This document shows, piece after piece, positions 41,172 to 52,905 of a stretch of DNA of 64,000 nucleotides. A program made the position numbers and the translations under genes. A model generated the notes under the pieces. That model ran no database searches, was not told where the DNA came from, and was given only the letters and a program-made list of their open reading frames with translations. The stretch's first letter is position 1. Each line of letters starts with the position of its first letter. Origin of the DNA: Hemerocallis citrina (Eukaryota; Streptophyta; Magnoliopsida; Asparagales; Asphodelaceae); the NCBI GenBank assembly GCA_017893485.1, contig JACEHZ010000207.1, positions 1,178,001 to 1,242,000 on the forward strand, read 5' to 3'.

Positions 41172-44100
41172 TGTAACTTCCCGGATCCTCGTTATCGAAT
41201 ATCCGTGACACAACCAGAATCTTTGCCTTCAAATGTATCTCAACACGGAAATTTAAATACTTTCATTGTCATCAGAGTTATTACATCAATAATTACAGAT
41301 ATCAAATTGTCCTTGAACAAGGAATACAAATTACATAACTTATTACAACTGATTACAAAGAATATTCAGATTCCCTTGCAAAGCTATCAGCTGTCTTCCA
41401 GATCGGCAATCGATTGGTCATTGCCGAAAACTCTGCTGAGCGGTCTATCTGCCTCCCTGGACTTGTCCCTTGGCTTGAGCCTTCTGCCGCGCGACTCTGA
41501 TATTTCTGTACCCGCTCGAATGGTAGACATGTATACTGCCATTCCCCTTGGATGCCTTGCTGATCTTGGGCTCTCCTGCACTCATGACCTGGTATCCATG
41601 TACCTAAAAGGTGGGGTACGTCAGTAATTCTACTGACACAATGCTGATAAGAAAATAACGATCTCCAACTATCATACCCACAATCAACTTGAATGGAAAA
41701 GATACGTGTATCCTGATTTCCTAGTGTTCATGTAAGCCATGACTTGAATTCTAATACAAAACACAGAGTACAGAACAGATGCACTTAATCTAATGTTAGC
41801 AAGACTCTGGTCACACATGCATCCCATACTACATATGTCCAAGATCAAGCCGTTTCTCCAGTTTCAGGGATTTGAACCCTCGCTATGCAATGCATTCTAA
41901 TTCGGTCCACTTTCTGTTCCTGATAGTATGACATGGTTGAGGAGGTATACATAAAAGACATAATTCGGGATGCTACCCCGTTGTCACCAATAATTGTTGC
42001 ATCGGACCCTCCTCGAAAGCTGTGACGAACTTACAGATATGCAGCAGCATATCCATTGCGCAGAGATCCATTGTGATTCGTTCGTGTCCACCAACATAGA
42101 ACATGACGGCCTTGAAGGTCTAAAACCCCCTATCTGCCAGGAAATCGACATCCCGTTCTTACCATGGTACTTCAGGAATCAACAGTGCAAGATACGCACA
42201 GCAGCATATATCCCTAATGATAGGAAGGGACAACTCCATAATATCACCACCTAGTGCTAACTCTTAGAACGAGTTGGATTATAGGGAATTACCCCTAACA
42301 CCAATTCAGTCTTCGAGCAATAATAAAGGAAAATCTAATCAATGCAGTCCACTAAAAACAAGTTTTTACCCAAGTCACACTCGGTGTCGATCAATAATGT
42401 CGAGCCTATCTGGTCTGTCAAAACAACAATTATCACTGGAATCACATCCACTGATTTCCAATACCTTCACAGGTCAGTGACCAAATAATTCCGGCCCGTG
42501 ACCCTCAGCGAGTGGTCCAACGGCGCCCCAAGGATGCAATATAATTCAAATGAAGGTAAGAACACACATAACCATCAATTCTTGACCATTGACAGACTCA
42601 GGCATCGAGACACCAAACACAAACCAACCAGAGCTATGTCCTGACTCACTCATGTCCACCATGAGTACTAAGCACAGGAACTTGCCTAAGTTCCAAACGA
42701 AATGCTAAAAACATCTTTAAAACACAATAGCTCATGATCACCACACTGCGGTATGCAGAGGGTTCTTCATCAATTGTCCGATGAAATAGTTCATGAAATA
42801 GCAGTAGCTGTAACTAAAGCTACGCTCCTGGGAATCCCACACAATCAGAATTCCTAGAAGGGTAGGGAGATCCACTGCAATTCCCTAGTGGACGACTCCC
42901 TCAAATTCTTTAAGGAACTCAAGTTCCCAAGTTAACTTAAACTTGAAGTCAATCTAATCAACAGGTTTCTAAACTTGCAAAAACCATAACTTCCAGTACA
43001 CAATTCAGAATTGTTTGACACTACCCATTCTGGAAAGCTAAGACCCTGGTCTACAACTTTCCAATTAACCATTTCCTCAAATTCAATCATCTGGACACTA
43101 TATAAACCTCATATACTCTCAATAGTATATTCCTTCACGCACTCGCTGCACCTTTCCGACATCATAAAAACTTGCTCACTCATCGGAATTACTTGATTCC
43201 GGGTTTAATAGAAAGGTGTGAGTGTCTAATACAACTTCCTAGTTGAACACTTCCTTAGATTCAATCATTACAGTCCTTAAAAACACCAAATTCCATCAGG
43301 TATACAAACAGGGGGAAATTTGATTCTTCAATAAACAGTGCTTCGACTAGACTGGATCTGCCCTAATCTTTAAAAAATCATAACTCTCAACCTACAAACT
43401 GGAATTAAAAAATTTCAATTGGGTTAGAAAGCTATGAGTCCCTACTATAAGTCTCTAGTTTGTCAATTTCACAAATTCTTAACAAATATTTCCAGAATTT
43501 TCCCTCTCACGGACTAGTCGATTTGTACTCAGTTGAACCCAGTCCACTTTGAAATTCAACAATTAATCAACTTTAAGTCCAATGCTCATTAAATTTGAGA
43601 TTCTCAATCTATACATATACCATTTCATTTTTCCAAAATTCACATTTAGATTCATCTCGCACAATGAGCTACGACTTTTCAAACATAGCACATAATTTCA
43701 GCCACTCTTTCAACAGGGTTTTTGCCACTGTATACGTCTTATTGTTGAAACCTCATCAAACGATCTTAAAAAATTCTAAAACTTGAAAATCATCAAATAG
43801 ACTCATACCAAAAGATACTCCCAAAATTTCATAGCAAGATCATACATACACAACTGGTTATGACCTTTGAACTTCAGCCCAAAAGCAATCAGCTTCAGCT
43901 CTGCCCTCTCAGACCAGCTGTACTCCACAATTTTTTTGAGGTATCAAACGACCTTGAAAAATTATGAAATTTTAGAATATATTTTTAGACATAAACAAGA
44001 GTGTCCACAAAAATTTTCATCTCTAAATACCCAGCCTACACTGAGTAACTAAGTCGGAAAGGGTCAGCCAGATTCCACACAGCAGCAGCACTTCTGGCTA

Positions 44101-44366
44101 CTCTCTGTCCTGACTTCGACTCAGTGTTTGGGCTACTAAATTGTTTTCAGATATAATGAAAAAAATTATGGATACTCTAAATTCACAGAAGAATAAAACC
44201 CCAAGGTTTGAGCCCAAGATTCTGAACCGTTTGGGAGAAAGAAATTCCCAACCTTACCTTCACAAATAGGCTTCTTAACAAAGCTTAAGAAAAAGTTGTT
44301 CTTACCATACAACTATATTCTCGTAGCACTTCACATACTCATATATGGTAACAACATCATAGCTAC

Positions 44367-45158
44367 TGATGCTGTTTATTTCTGAGAAACGTGTGGAAGC
44401 ACCAGGTGTGAGTTCGAACTCAATTTGTATTGAAGGAGATCGCCGCTCGTCTGCCGACCTTCAGTTGACCTTCTGGGACCTACGATGAGCTCGGAAAGAT
44501 GTTGAAGGTTGGGCTCGGATCGGAAGGGTCGGATCCGAGGTCTTGTGTACCTGCAGACGGTCCTGAAACACCGGGGTTTGTCCCGGTGGCGGACCCTCCG
44601 ACGCTCTAGTCAGTCTCTGTGAGAGAGTAGCAATAACTAGGTATATTTAAGTGGCAAAAGATTGATTACCTCCAAAAGGTGGGTGTGGGTCTGGTATTTA
44701 TAGAGAATCCCAACCGGGTTTGGTTCCACTTGGGGGCCGGGTTTGGGTCCGAAAGCCCATGGGCCTGACGTGGCAGAAGGCCCAGGGGGTTTAGGGCGGA
44801 CGTGGCGATACCAGGAGTGGTATAGGGCTGACGTGGCGAAACCCTTGGCGGTATTTGGAGCTGACGTGGCCCATCGTGAGCCCTCTGTGCCTCTGGGGGA
44901 ATCGGAGGGCCTAGGCTGTGCCAGGTCATCCTTCTGCCCCGCCAGAGAGGGGGGACGGCCTGAGGGACTGCTCCGGATCGGACTCCGGGAGATACTGAGG
45001 CTCGTCAGTACGAGGAGGCCGGCACTGTGAGGGAAAACACGAGGTTCGGCGCCGACCCTGAAGTGATCCGGAGTCGAACCAGGTTGTTATTTTTGCTTTT
45101 CTGAGTAGGAATTGTATTGGGCCCTGGTTGGGCCTCAGGCCATTTTTACACTGTCACA
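44367..45158 (-). repeat. 3' LTR of E2
   Basis: 792 bp, TGATGCTGTTTATT...ACTGTCACA on plus; a TATA box on minus at 44694-44705. A polypurine tract (caagccccccactcctg on plus, 45159-45175) adjoins it. Confidence 0.95.
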
Positions 45159-45229
45159 CAAGCCCCCCACTCCTGTAGGGGGTGCGGGAGCTAGCCGTGG
45201 AGGAGTGCTCATGTTTGTAGAAATGGGAT

Positions 45230-46215
45230 GGTGAGTCACTGGATCTTCGTGAGAAGAGTACCCTGGTGCCAGACCCGACCCCGAGCCGGTCGAGGGTTTA
45301 TGGGCCAACAAGGGGGGTGGCGAGCCGTTGGCCTTCCTGAGAAGACCACCCTGGTGCCCGACCTGACCTCGAGCTTGGCGAGGGATTACTGGAAGGCAAG
45401 GGTGATGGCGAGCCGTGAAGCCTTCCTGAGAAGACTCCCCTGGTGCCGGACCCGACCTCGAGCTGATCGAGGGATTATGGGCCAACAAGGGGGGTGGCGA
45501 GCCGTTGGCCTTCCTGAGAAGACCTCCCTGGTGCCAGACCTGACCTCGAGCTTGGCGAGGGATTACTGGAAGGCAAGGGCGATGGCGAGCCGTGAAGCCT
45601 TCCTGAGAAGACTCCCCTGGTGCCGGACCCGACCTCGAGCTGATCGAGGGATTTATGGGCCAACAAGGGGGGTGGCGAGCCGTTGGCCTTCCTGAGAAGA
45701 CCTCCCTGGTGCCAGACCTGACCTCGAGCTTGGCGAGGGATTACTGGAAGGCAAGGGCGATGGCGAGCCGTGAAGCCTTCCTGAGAAGACTCCCCTGGTG
45801 CCGGACCCGACCTCGAGCTGTTCGAGGGATTATGGGCCAACAAGGGGGGTGGCGAGCCGTTGGCCTTCCTGAGAAGACCTCCCTGGTGCCAGACCTGACC
45901 TCGAGCTTGGCGAGGGATTACTGGAAGGCAAGGGCGATGGCGAGCCGTGAAGCCTTCCTGAGAAGACTCCCCTGGTGCCGGACCCGACCTCGAGCTGATC
46001 GAGGGATTATGGGCCAACAAGGGGGGTGGCGAGCCGTTGGCCTTCCTGAGAAGACCTCCCTGGTGCCAGACCTGACCTCGAGCTTGGCGAGGGATTACTG
46101 GAAGGCAAGGGCGATGGCGAGCCGTGAAGCCTTCCTGAGAAGACTACCCTGGTGCTAGACCTGACCCCGAGCTGGCCGAGGGATTTCGGGCTAACAAGGG
46201 GGATGGCGATCGGTT
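45230..46215. repeat. 177-bp tandem repeat of two half-units in E2
   Basis: Units start at about 45322, 45499, 45677, 45854 and 46031, with partial units at both ends. Each is two related halves of about 88 bp: one with gagccgttggcc...gattactggaaggcaaggg, the other with gagccgtgaagcc...gggccaacaagggg. Copies are almost identical. It lies next to the polypurine tract. Open frames through it on both strands are by-products of the repeat. Confidence 0.93.
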
Positions 46216-46401
46216 GGCGCCCCAGAGTGATTGAGCGGGGATATCCCACCATTCGTGTGGAGTATTGAAGGCTCTCCGAGAATGGTGTGATGGTCCAATT
46301 TCCTAGGGGCATTTAATGGCGCCGCCTAATAAATGTAGATGGTGCATGGTTTTCCGTTGATTGACCTTCCCTGCGCCTCAACGGTTAGTCCCTGGGGGAG
46401 G

Positions 46402-46410
46402 TTATAAATA
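46402..46410 (+). promoter_or_regulatory. distal TATA box of the antisense gene in E2
   Basis: TTATAAATA, 933 bp upstream of the antisense ATG, corresponds to 21896 in A. The leader after it shares gaggtggt.nctctgccg-type words with A. 46430-47160 has no recognisable coding domain. Confidence 0.55.
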
Positions 46411-47164
46411 CCTCTCCCCTCCATTGTAGGTATGATCAAAACAGGGGTGGCCCATTGGCTCTCAGAGGTGTCTGCTTCGGCGGACGCCTGTCTTTGGCTA
46501 ATATTTTCGACCCTAGCAGCGTCGGAGAGGTGGTTACTCTGCCGCCCTGATCTTCTCTTGGATCTGATGGACCTTGATATGGTGGCCAGATCTACGGGAG
46601 ATCAGGGCGAGAGGGGTGACGGCCGAGATCCGTGCTGTGGGAAGAGGAGCTTCGGTTTAGTGGTGGTTTTGCCGTCTGGATCCCTTTTCGGGTCAGACTG
46701 CCCTGTCATGGAGGTTTGGCCCGGGAGAGATCCAGACGAAAAGACGCACCCACCGTATACCGGCCTTGGGGCTGAAGGGCCTCGGATGGGGGGGGGCACC
46801 TCCCGTCGGGGGTCGGTCAGTCCGTCTTGATAGGGCTGTAGGCGATGGCGGTTTCTGTTCCACCCTCGAACAGTTCGGGGTTTCGGCTGTCGAGGCTGTA
46901 AGTCCCGGGCTGCTCGAGGGTGAGAGGGGAACTGGTTGGACGCTGGAGCCCAGGGCGTCTGTCATATGACGGCGCCTTAAACTTAGTAAAAAATGTTTTC
47001 TCCGTCGTGTATCCCACCCGACCCGACCCCAGAGTTAGGCCGTCAGTCTGGCGTCTGATGACGTCCCCCGCACAGGTTTCGAGGACGCGGCGCGATTTTC
47101 CAGGCGGCAGTTGTGCGTCAATCAGTGAACAGTAATCGCGGAAGTCGAGGAGCCGTTCTTCCCT

Positions 47165-47174
47165 TATATAAGTA
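47165..47174 (+). promoter_or_regulatory. proximal TATA box of the antisense gene in E2
   Basis: TATATAAGTA, 170 bp before the ATG at 47335, followed by a pyrimidine-rich tract (ttccccctttttccctttcg). Confidence 0.65.
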
Positions 47175-47334
47175 TTCCCCCTTTTTCCCTTTCGCCCACT
47201 TCAATCTTGCTGCTTTTTTCTTCAAGAAATCTCCCAACCCTTCAGCGATTGTTCTTGCAGTTTGCCGTACTCGGCTCGCCCTCCCGAAGCGGTCCCAGGT
47301 TAGTTTGGTAAGTTTGTTTTATCTTTAGGCACAG

Positions 47335-49548
47335 ATGGATAGGGCTCAGTCCGGTTCGTCGGCGTCGTCGTCCAGGGGGGAAGTAAAGCCTGACTCTCCG
47401 TCGACGTCGTGGGAAGAGCCCATGCTCGAGGAGGGGTCGGTGCCCGTTGTGGGCTATACTGGCTCGGTTTCTTTGGAGGACTCAGTAGGTGAGGGGGAAG
47501 CGGTACACAAGTCGAGGGCGTCGCGTACTCGACGTCCCTTTGTGGTGGAGAGTAGTGGGTCGGAGGGAACCGGCGAGGGTTCGGACGGCATTCGCGTGCT
47601 GGAGCTGTCTTCCGATGAGGAGAGGGGCGAGGGTAATATAGTGAGGAGATCCACCGCTCAGGGTCAAGGACCGTCGGAGCGAGTTAAGAAGGAGAAGAGG
47701 GCCCCAGGAAAACCGGGGTCGAGGACCGGCGGTTCGAGCAAGGCGCCTGTTTTCCGTAATTTGATGACTGGTTCGCCTGTTCAGTCGAAGCATTTCCGTC
47801 AGTATCCCGACGATCTTTCTGACCAGGAGCTCTTCGGAGTGCAACCCTCTTCGCCGAGCCGGGGGAGGGTGATGATGGACGCGATCTCGACCGTTTTGGA
47901 GGGCGGGGATTTGGAGGTTCTGCAGCTGGCGTATCATATAGGGCCTGGTCACGAACTGCTGATGCCGAGCCCTACTCTGCGTCCCACCGATCCCTTATCA
48001 GCTTGGTACTGTGTCTTCCCAGTGGACGCTTTTATCTCTGGCCTGAGGTTGCCAATCCACCCGTTCATTAGGGACGTGTTGAACTGGGCCTCCTTGGCGC
48101 CCATGCAGTACGGGCCGAACTCTTGGAAGCAGATCATCTGCTTTATGCTGATGTGCGAGGAGCAGCAAGTACCCCTGCGGCTGAACGTGTTCCGTGCAAT
48201 GTTGATGGTCAATCCGTCGGCCGAGGGTGTATACTATATCTCTCCCCGGAGTGGGGGGAAGGTCGTTCGCCACCACCCAGATTCCATCAAGGGATGGAAG
48301 GAGAAGTATTTGGTGATCCGGAGTGAAGAGCCATGGGACATTCCTACTCGATGGAACCACTCCAAGCCGAGCCACCCACCGCCGAGGCAGGGGGATCTGT
48401 CGGCAGATGAATGGGGGTTTGTCGAGCGCCTCCGCCAGTCACCTAGTATTGATTGGACGGAGGTGACGGAGACCACTCTGGCAAGCGCTGGACTGAGCCC
48501 AGCTGTTATGCGTATGTAGTTGTTCCTTTCCTCTGGGTCCTTTCTTGCTTTCTTGCTCATTGCTCTTAATGGTTTTTTCTGCAGGTATGGATGAGGCATC
48601 GATCCAGGCAAGGCGGCTGGCCATGAAGAAGGAAAACGCCGAGAAGAAGAAGGCGGAGGCGGCGAAGAGGTCGAGGGAGCTGCCCCTTGTTATCTCGGAG
48701 GTTCAACTCGAGCCGAGGACCAAGAGGGGTCGCTCCGAGACGAGCAAGGGCGTGGCTTCTTCGAAGGGTCAGGGCCGAGCGGGGGCCCCTGTTCTCGACA
48801 AGGGGAAAGGTCCCTGGGTCGAGGCCGAGGAAGAGGATCCGGTGGTGGAGCTGTTGCGGCAGCGGTGGGCTCCTGACTGGTCGGTTCTGATGGGGGACCG
48901 CCTGACAGAGGAGGCCCAAGCCGTCGAAGTGGTGGAAAAGCTGGCGACCCCTCGCGATCGCAAGGCGATGGAGGGCGAGCCCGTAGAGGCGGCGTTCGCC
49001 CGCCTGGCACAGGCCACTGTGCAGGTAAGTCCGTCGACTCTGTCCCTCTTTGTTGATTGATGTGCCGAGGCCTCATCTTTGTCTGTCGTTGGTTGTAGGC
49101 TTGTATACAGGGGGCCAACATCAAGAACCTGTACGAGGCATCCCTGGCTCAAGAGCGAGCTCGAGCGGAAAAGAGCGAGCTGGAGATGAAGGAGATGCGA
49201 ATCGAACTCGAGGGTTCACATAAGAGAGAGCAGCAGCTGGAGCTCCAGCTCAAGGCCAAGGATGTGGAGTGGGAGAAGAAGATGGCCTCCCTGAAGACGA
49301 AGTTCACCAAGGAGGCGAAGGAGGTGTTGCATACGGGCCAGCAGATGGTGATCGCGGCCCAGGATAAGAGCTATGAGAGGGCCCTCAGCCACGTGAGGCA
49401 CTTCTTCCCGGCCCTCGATCTGTCCAATTTTGAGTATGATATGGAGATCGAGGGGACGTCGAAGACTCCGGGTGAAGAAGGGCCCGCCGTCGACCCCTCG
49501 GCCGACGCTCCCGTGGATCCGTCCGTCGGCGCGGAGGTGGGTCAATGA
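47335..49548 (+). CDS. Antisense ORF of E2 (Transposase_28-like), three exons
   Basis: Exons 47335-48511, 48585-49024 and 49099-49548 with introns of 73 and 74 bp (donors gc/gtatgt and cag/gtaagt; acceptors tctgcag and gttgtag). The reading frame is open throughout, 688 residues, with no frameshift, unlike the A copy. Residues 1-150 are acidic and Ser-rich. The domain at about 190-330 (CVFPVDAFISGLRLPIHPF, NSWKQIICFML, YYISPRSGGKVV, GWKEKYLVIR) matches A. Exon 2 starts basic (KKENAEKKKAEAAKRS). Exon 3 is a coiled coil (KSELEMKEMRIELEGSHKREQQLELQLKAK) with an acidic end. A donor 12 nt before the stop (gag/gtgggt, 49537) can join 49751. Convergent with gag-protease. Function unknown. Confidence 0.82.
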
Positions 49549-49600
49549 GTTGTGTAATTTTTGTCTTTCTTTTTCTCTCCCTCGATTGTGTTTGCCTCCC

Positions 49601-49616
49601 GCGGACTGGCCACCGC
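49601..49616 (+). other. conserved 16-mer in the last intron/3' UTR of the antisense gene (E2)
   Basis: GCGGACTGGCCACCGC, identical to 25797-25812 in A, 53 bp after the stop of the short form and inside the optional intron 49537-49750. Confidence 0.7.
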
Positions 49617-49750
49617 ATTTTTTGTAAGAAACACTTGGATTTATAGTGGCAAGAAAAGTTTTTTTTTTTTTTGACCGGCCGGTTGGTTTGACCTCGGACA
49701 TTTCTGAATCTTCTTGAGAATGTGTGTTGAGTTGGTTGGTTATCTTGTAG

Positions 49751-50242
49751 GTCGCGGCTCTCCTCCCTGAAGGGGACTCCCGTAGTTTCTATGTGGCGCG
49801 ACTCCGGAGTAAGGTTAAGGTCCTGGAAGCCGCGCTGGCTCGTCACCGCAGGGGGGCTCGGGACACTGATGAAGCTTGTAACTTTTATCGGAATAAGTCC
49901 GCCGTCTTGAGTGCAGAGGCGCGCCGGTTGAGAAGAGCGATGTGGGATCGGGAGCTCGGCGGCACGGACACTAGACGAGCCGGGCTAAGTACCTTGGAGC
50001 CGAGGTCCTCTCCTGGGGGGTTACCTCGCGACGTCTTTGTGGAGAAGGAGATGGAGATGCCTCGTTACAAGGCGATGTTGGGAGCCTCGTTCTCTTCCTC
50101 CTTGGGTCGACAGGCGGAGGGGGTTCCCTCTGCGTTGCTGCTGTTGCAGTGGGCGCGACCGGATGACGCCCAGAGTTCGGTGGCTGGACTGTCGATTGTG
50201 GCTGAGGCTAAGGAATATCACAACGAGGGGAGGGGCCCCTAG
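49751..50242 (+). CDS. alternative last exon of the antisense gene (E2)
   Basis: It opens at acceptor tatcttgtag/gtcgcg in phase 0 with the donor at 49536/49537; 163 residues to the stop. It begins VAALLPEGDSRSFYVARL, then an Arg/Lys/Ala-rich helix (KVKVLEAALARHRRGARD, SAVLSAEARRLRRAMWD) and a Ser-rich tail. Spliced in, the product would be about 848 residues. AATAAA at about 50375 on plus would end the transcript. Confidence 0.6.
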   Translation, partial: VAALLPEGDSRSFYVARLRSKVKVLEAALARHRRGARDTDEACNFYRNKSAVLSAEARRLRRAMWDRELGGTDTRRAGLSTLEPRSSPGGLPRDVFVEKEMEMPRYKAMLGASFSSSLGRQAEGVPSALLLLQWARPDDAQSSVAGLSIVAEAKEYHNEGRGP

Positions 50243-50655
50243 TTGCTTGGTCGAAGTACTCTTTGTCCCTCGTTGGGCCCGGGGGGCCCTGATCTACCTG
50301 ATTTGAGAAGAGTGGAGCGGTCTTGTAACGGTCTTTGTTTTTCTTTCGTTTTATTCTTTCTCTTTGGAACGAAAAATAAAGGGGTATGAAAGAAGAATCC
50401 TTTTCCCTCCTCGCTCCGGCCAGCGATGCGGTACGAAATGTCGGAGGCAAGGTCTGGCTCCATCGTTCCGCGAGGGATCGAAGTGGGGCCTTAGGAAGGA
50501 CCTTCGGTCCGGACTCGTATTTGAGATTATCGAGACATTTGGGGTTCGGATAAAAAGGCATATTTTTAGTATAAGGTAGGGAGGGCCGCTAAGGCAGCCC
50601 TTTACAAACGAGGGTTTACACCAAAAAAAAGATTTACATATAGCCGGGCCATAGT

Positions 50656-52308
50656 CTATGCTCGTCCGGCGTCGAGGGGGAACACACCTCCACCGACAGT
50701 GGTCATGTAGCATGATCGCGCTGCTTCTTGGCTGCCTCGGACGATGCCGACTCCTTGAGGGGTGGGGAACTTGAGCTTCAGATGGTAAGCCGAAGGCACC
50801 GCTTGTAGGGAGCATAGTCCAGGCCGGCCAAGTATGGCGTTGTAGGCCGCCTTGACGTTGACCACCATGAAGTCCATGGATTCGGTCCTCTTGACAGGAG
50901 TCGTCCCGGCAGTAACGTCGAGGGTAACAATCCCTTCTATTACGACAGGGACGCCTGAGAACCCGTGCAGGGTGTACCCAGCTGGCTTGAGTTTTCCTCG
51001 GGGTAACCTGAGATTTTCGAAGGCTTCGAGGAAAAGAATATTCACCGAGCTACCGTTGTCGACGAGGATCCTGCGGACCTCACAATTAGCCATGTGGAGG
51101 TTGATGACGAGAGCATCGCAGTGGGGCAAGCGAACACCTTCAAGGTCTTCCCCTGAGAAGGAGACCGGCCTTGATTGTAGTTTGGGCGAGGGGTTGTCTT
51201 TGACAGCGTTCACCTCTCGAAGGAAGGCTTTTTTGGAAGTGTTTGATTCACCTCCCATCGGCCCTCCGTGGACACAGTGCAAGATGAAAGGGATATCCGC
51301 GGCTCCCTCGGAGTCGGGGTCCCGATTCTGGGACTGGTTTGGAGCAGGGTTCGGAGGCGATTGCTTTCGGTTCCTAGCGTCTCGCCGATCCCGTGGGCCT
51401 TCTCGGGTAAACTCTCGGAGGTATCCTCTGGAAATGAGTTCTTCAATTTCGTCTTTCAGGGCTCGGCATTGGTCGGTTTCGTGCCCGTGATCTCTGTGGA
51501 AGCGACAGTAAAAGCGCTGGTCTCGATTCTTGTTGTTATTAGATCGAGGGGGTAGTCGGACAATGCCCTTGTCTTCGATTTCCAAGAGGATGGCGGAGAT
51601 GTTATGCGTCAGGGGAGTGTACCTCTCGAAGCGGGGGACTGGCGGGACCTTCTTTATGGCCCCCGGGTCCCTTGGAGCTTTCTTCGGTGGTTCGCCTTCC
51701 TCGGCCTTCCGCTTTCCTTTCCCGGTGGCATCCCTGGCATCTTCGGGGTTAAGGGCCTCTTCTGCCCTAATGTATTTCTCGACCCTATTAAGGAGGTCAG
51801 GAAAGTCGACGGGGGGTTTCTTGGCCAGAGAGGCCTTCAGCTGTCCGGGGCGGACGTTGTGTCGGAATGCCGCTGAAGCGACGCCTGGGTCGAGGGAGGA
51901 GACCGACCTTGCCTCAGCGGTAAATCTCCGGACGAACACTCTGAGTGATTCCCCCTCTATCTGTTTGAGCCCAAGTAATGAGGCGCTGGTCCTTTCGGCC
52001 TTCCGGCTAGTGACAAAATGGGCAAGAAAATTGCCCTCGAGTTGGTCGAAGGAGTAAATGGAGCCGGGGGCGAGTTTCGAGAACCACTCGCGAGCAGGAC
52101 CCCGAAGGGTGGCGGGGAAGGCTCGGCAGAGCAGGGGATCCGAGGCGCTGTGAATCATCATGAGGGTTTTGAAACCCTCCATGTGATCAGCAGGATCTCC
52201 CTCGCCGTCGTAGGTCTCGAATTGAGGGGGTCGGAAATTCCGGGGTATTTCCGCTTGGAGGATGGGGGCGGAGAAGGGTGGACGGACAGGTCTGTACCCC
52301 TGAGCCAT
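50656..52308 (-). CDS. Gag C-terminal part and protease of E2
   Basis: 550 codons. Gag core: AFPATLRGPAREWFSKLAPGS, SFDQLEGNFLAHFVTSRKAE. Zinc-binding CRFHRDHGHETDQC is intact. After HGGPMGGESNTS comes an aspartic protease with VDNGSSVNILF and an intact C-terminal half (NAILGRPGLCSLQAVPSAYHLKLKFP). The frame ends GVFPLDAGRA and stop, where the A polyprotein goes on to reverse transcriptase. Protease cleaves Gag; keeping it suggests that E2 makes its own processed particles and borrows polymerase and integrase. The N-terminus is in another frame (next entry). 50243-50655 between the convergent genes holds 3' UTRs only. Confidence 0.9.
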   Translation of the reverse strand: MAQGYRPVRPPFSAPILQAEIPRNFRPPQFETYDGEGDPADHMEGFKTLMMIHSASDPLLCRAFPATLRGPAREWFSKLAPGSIYSFDQLEGNFLAHFVTSRKAERTSASLLGLKQIEGESLRVFVRRFTAEARSVSSLDPGVASAAFRHNVRPGQLKASLAKKPPVDFPDLLNRVEKYIRAEEALNPEDARDATGKGKRKAEEGEPPKKAPRDPGAIKKVPPVPRFERYTPLTHNISAILLEIEDKGIVRLPPRSNNNKNRDQRFYCRFHRDHGHETDQCRALKDEIEELISRGYLREFTREGPRDRRDARNRKQSPPNPAPNQSQNRDPDSEGAADIPFILHCVHGGPMGGESNTSKKAFLREVNAVKDNPSPKLQSRPVSFSGEDLEGVRLPHCDALVINLHMANCEVRRILVDNGSSVNILFLEAFENLRLPRGKLKPAGYTLHGFSGVPVVIEGIVTLDVTAGTTPVKRTESMDFMVVNVKAAYNAILGRPGLCSLQAVPSAYHLKLKFPTPQGVGIVRGSQEAARSCYMTTVGGGVFPLDAGRA

Positions 52309-52823
52309 TCTTTGGCCGCCCCGAGGCGGTCCTCCATTTCTTGTAGGCGTCTTAGGAGTACGTCATCGTCTTCCGGCTGGATCGTTGAAGGGCGGGACGC
52401 GCTGGCTTCGGCGTCCGACCCTGTTTGGGAATGGAGGGTTTCTTCCCTGGGGGCCCGTCGGAGGGCTCCCAGCATTTCTTTTCGGAAGTCTTGGAATTCC
52501 TTATGAGTGACGGGGGCTCTTTCGGCCCGGTTTGGTTGGTCCGAGGGTTGTCTTCCGACTCGGCTGAGCGCAGGTCTGCGTACCTCGGGCGGTGGCCTCG
52601 GGCGGTTCGGGACCGGGTTGGAAGCGGCCCTTCTCCTGCTGCGGGTAATCTTGCGGTTGAGGATTATTCCCCGGAGGTCGGGCTGGGCTGGCCGGCCGAC
52701 GCTCCCTTGGGACTCCCGAGAGGGAGCCTTGTGTTTCGACGGGCGTGGCCTGGCTTTATTGGTGGGTGGGGGCGAGTCCCGTTGGTTGACGGAGGAAGCA
52801 GCCCCCTTGCCTTTGGAGGCCAT
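52309..52823 (-). pseudogene. Gag N-terminus of E2, separated by a frameshift
   Basis: Starts at the ATG at 52823, 62 bp past the primer site (MASKGKGAASS...). About 170 residues: Pro/Arg/Ser-rich, then THKEFQDFRKEMLGALR and LLRRLQEMEDRLGAAK, which match the A polyprotein (ISRAEFLQFQETVLQAL; GVERRIVRMD). Near 52310-52325, in a G/C run, it leaves the frame that continues at 52308. This could be a recent indel or a programmed shift; nothing classic for the latter is seen. Confidence 0.8.
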
Positions 52824-52884
52824 GAGGATTCGGCTGTCGATGGCCTTTGAGGGTCTGGGTCGGATCGGCTTCTGGAGCAGCTGT

Positions 52885-52902
52885 TTCCCACAGACGGCGC
52901 CA
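52885..52902 (-). other. primer binding site of E2
   Basis: TGGCGCCGTCTGTGGGAA on minus, 3 bp after the 5' LTR; identical to that of B. Confidence 0.82.
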
Positions 52903-52905
52903 ACC

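Noticed and set aside
45228..46158. long frames through the 177-bp repeat on both strands
   Set aside because: Repeat unit of 177 bp is a multiple of three without stops, so it yields periodic frames; no start context or domain.
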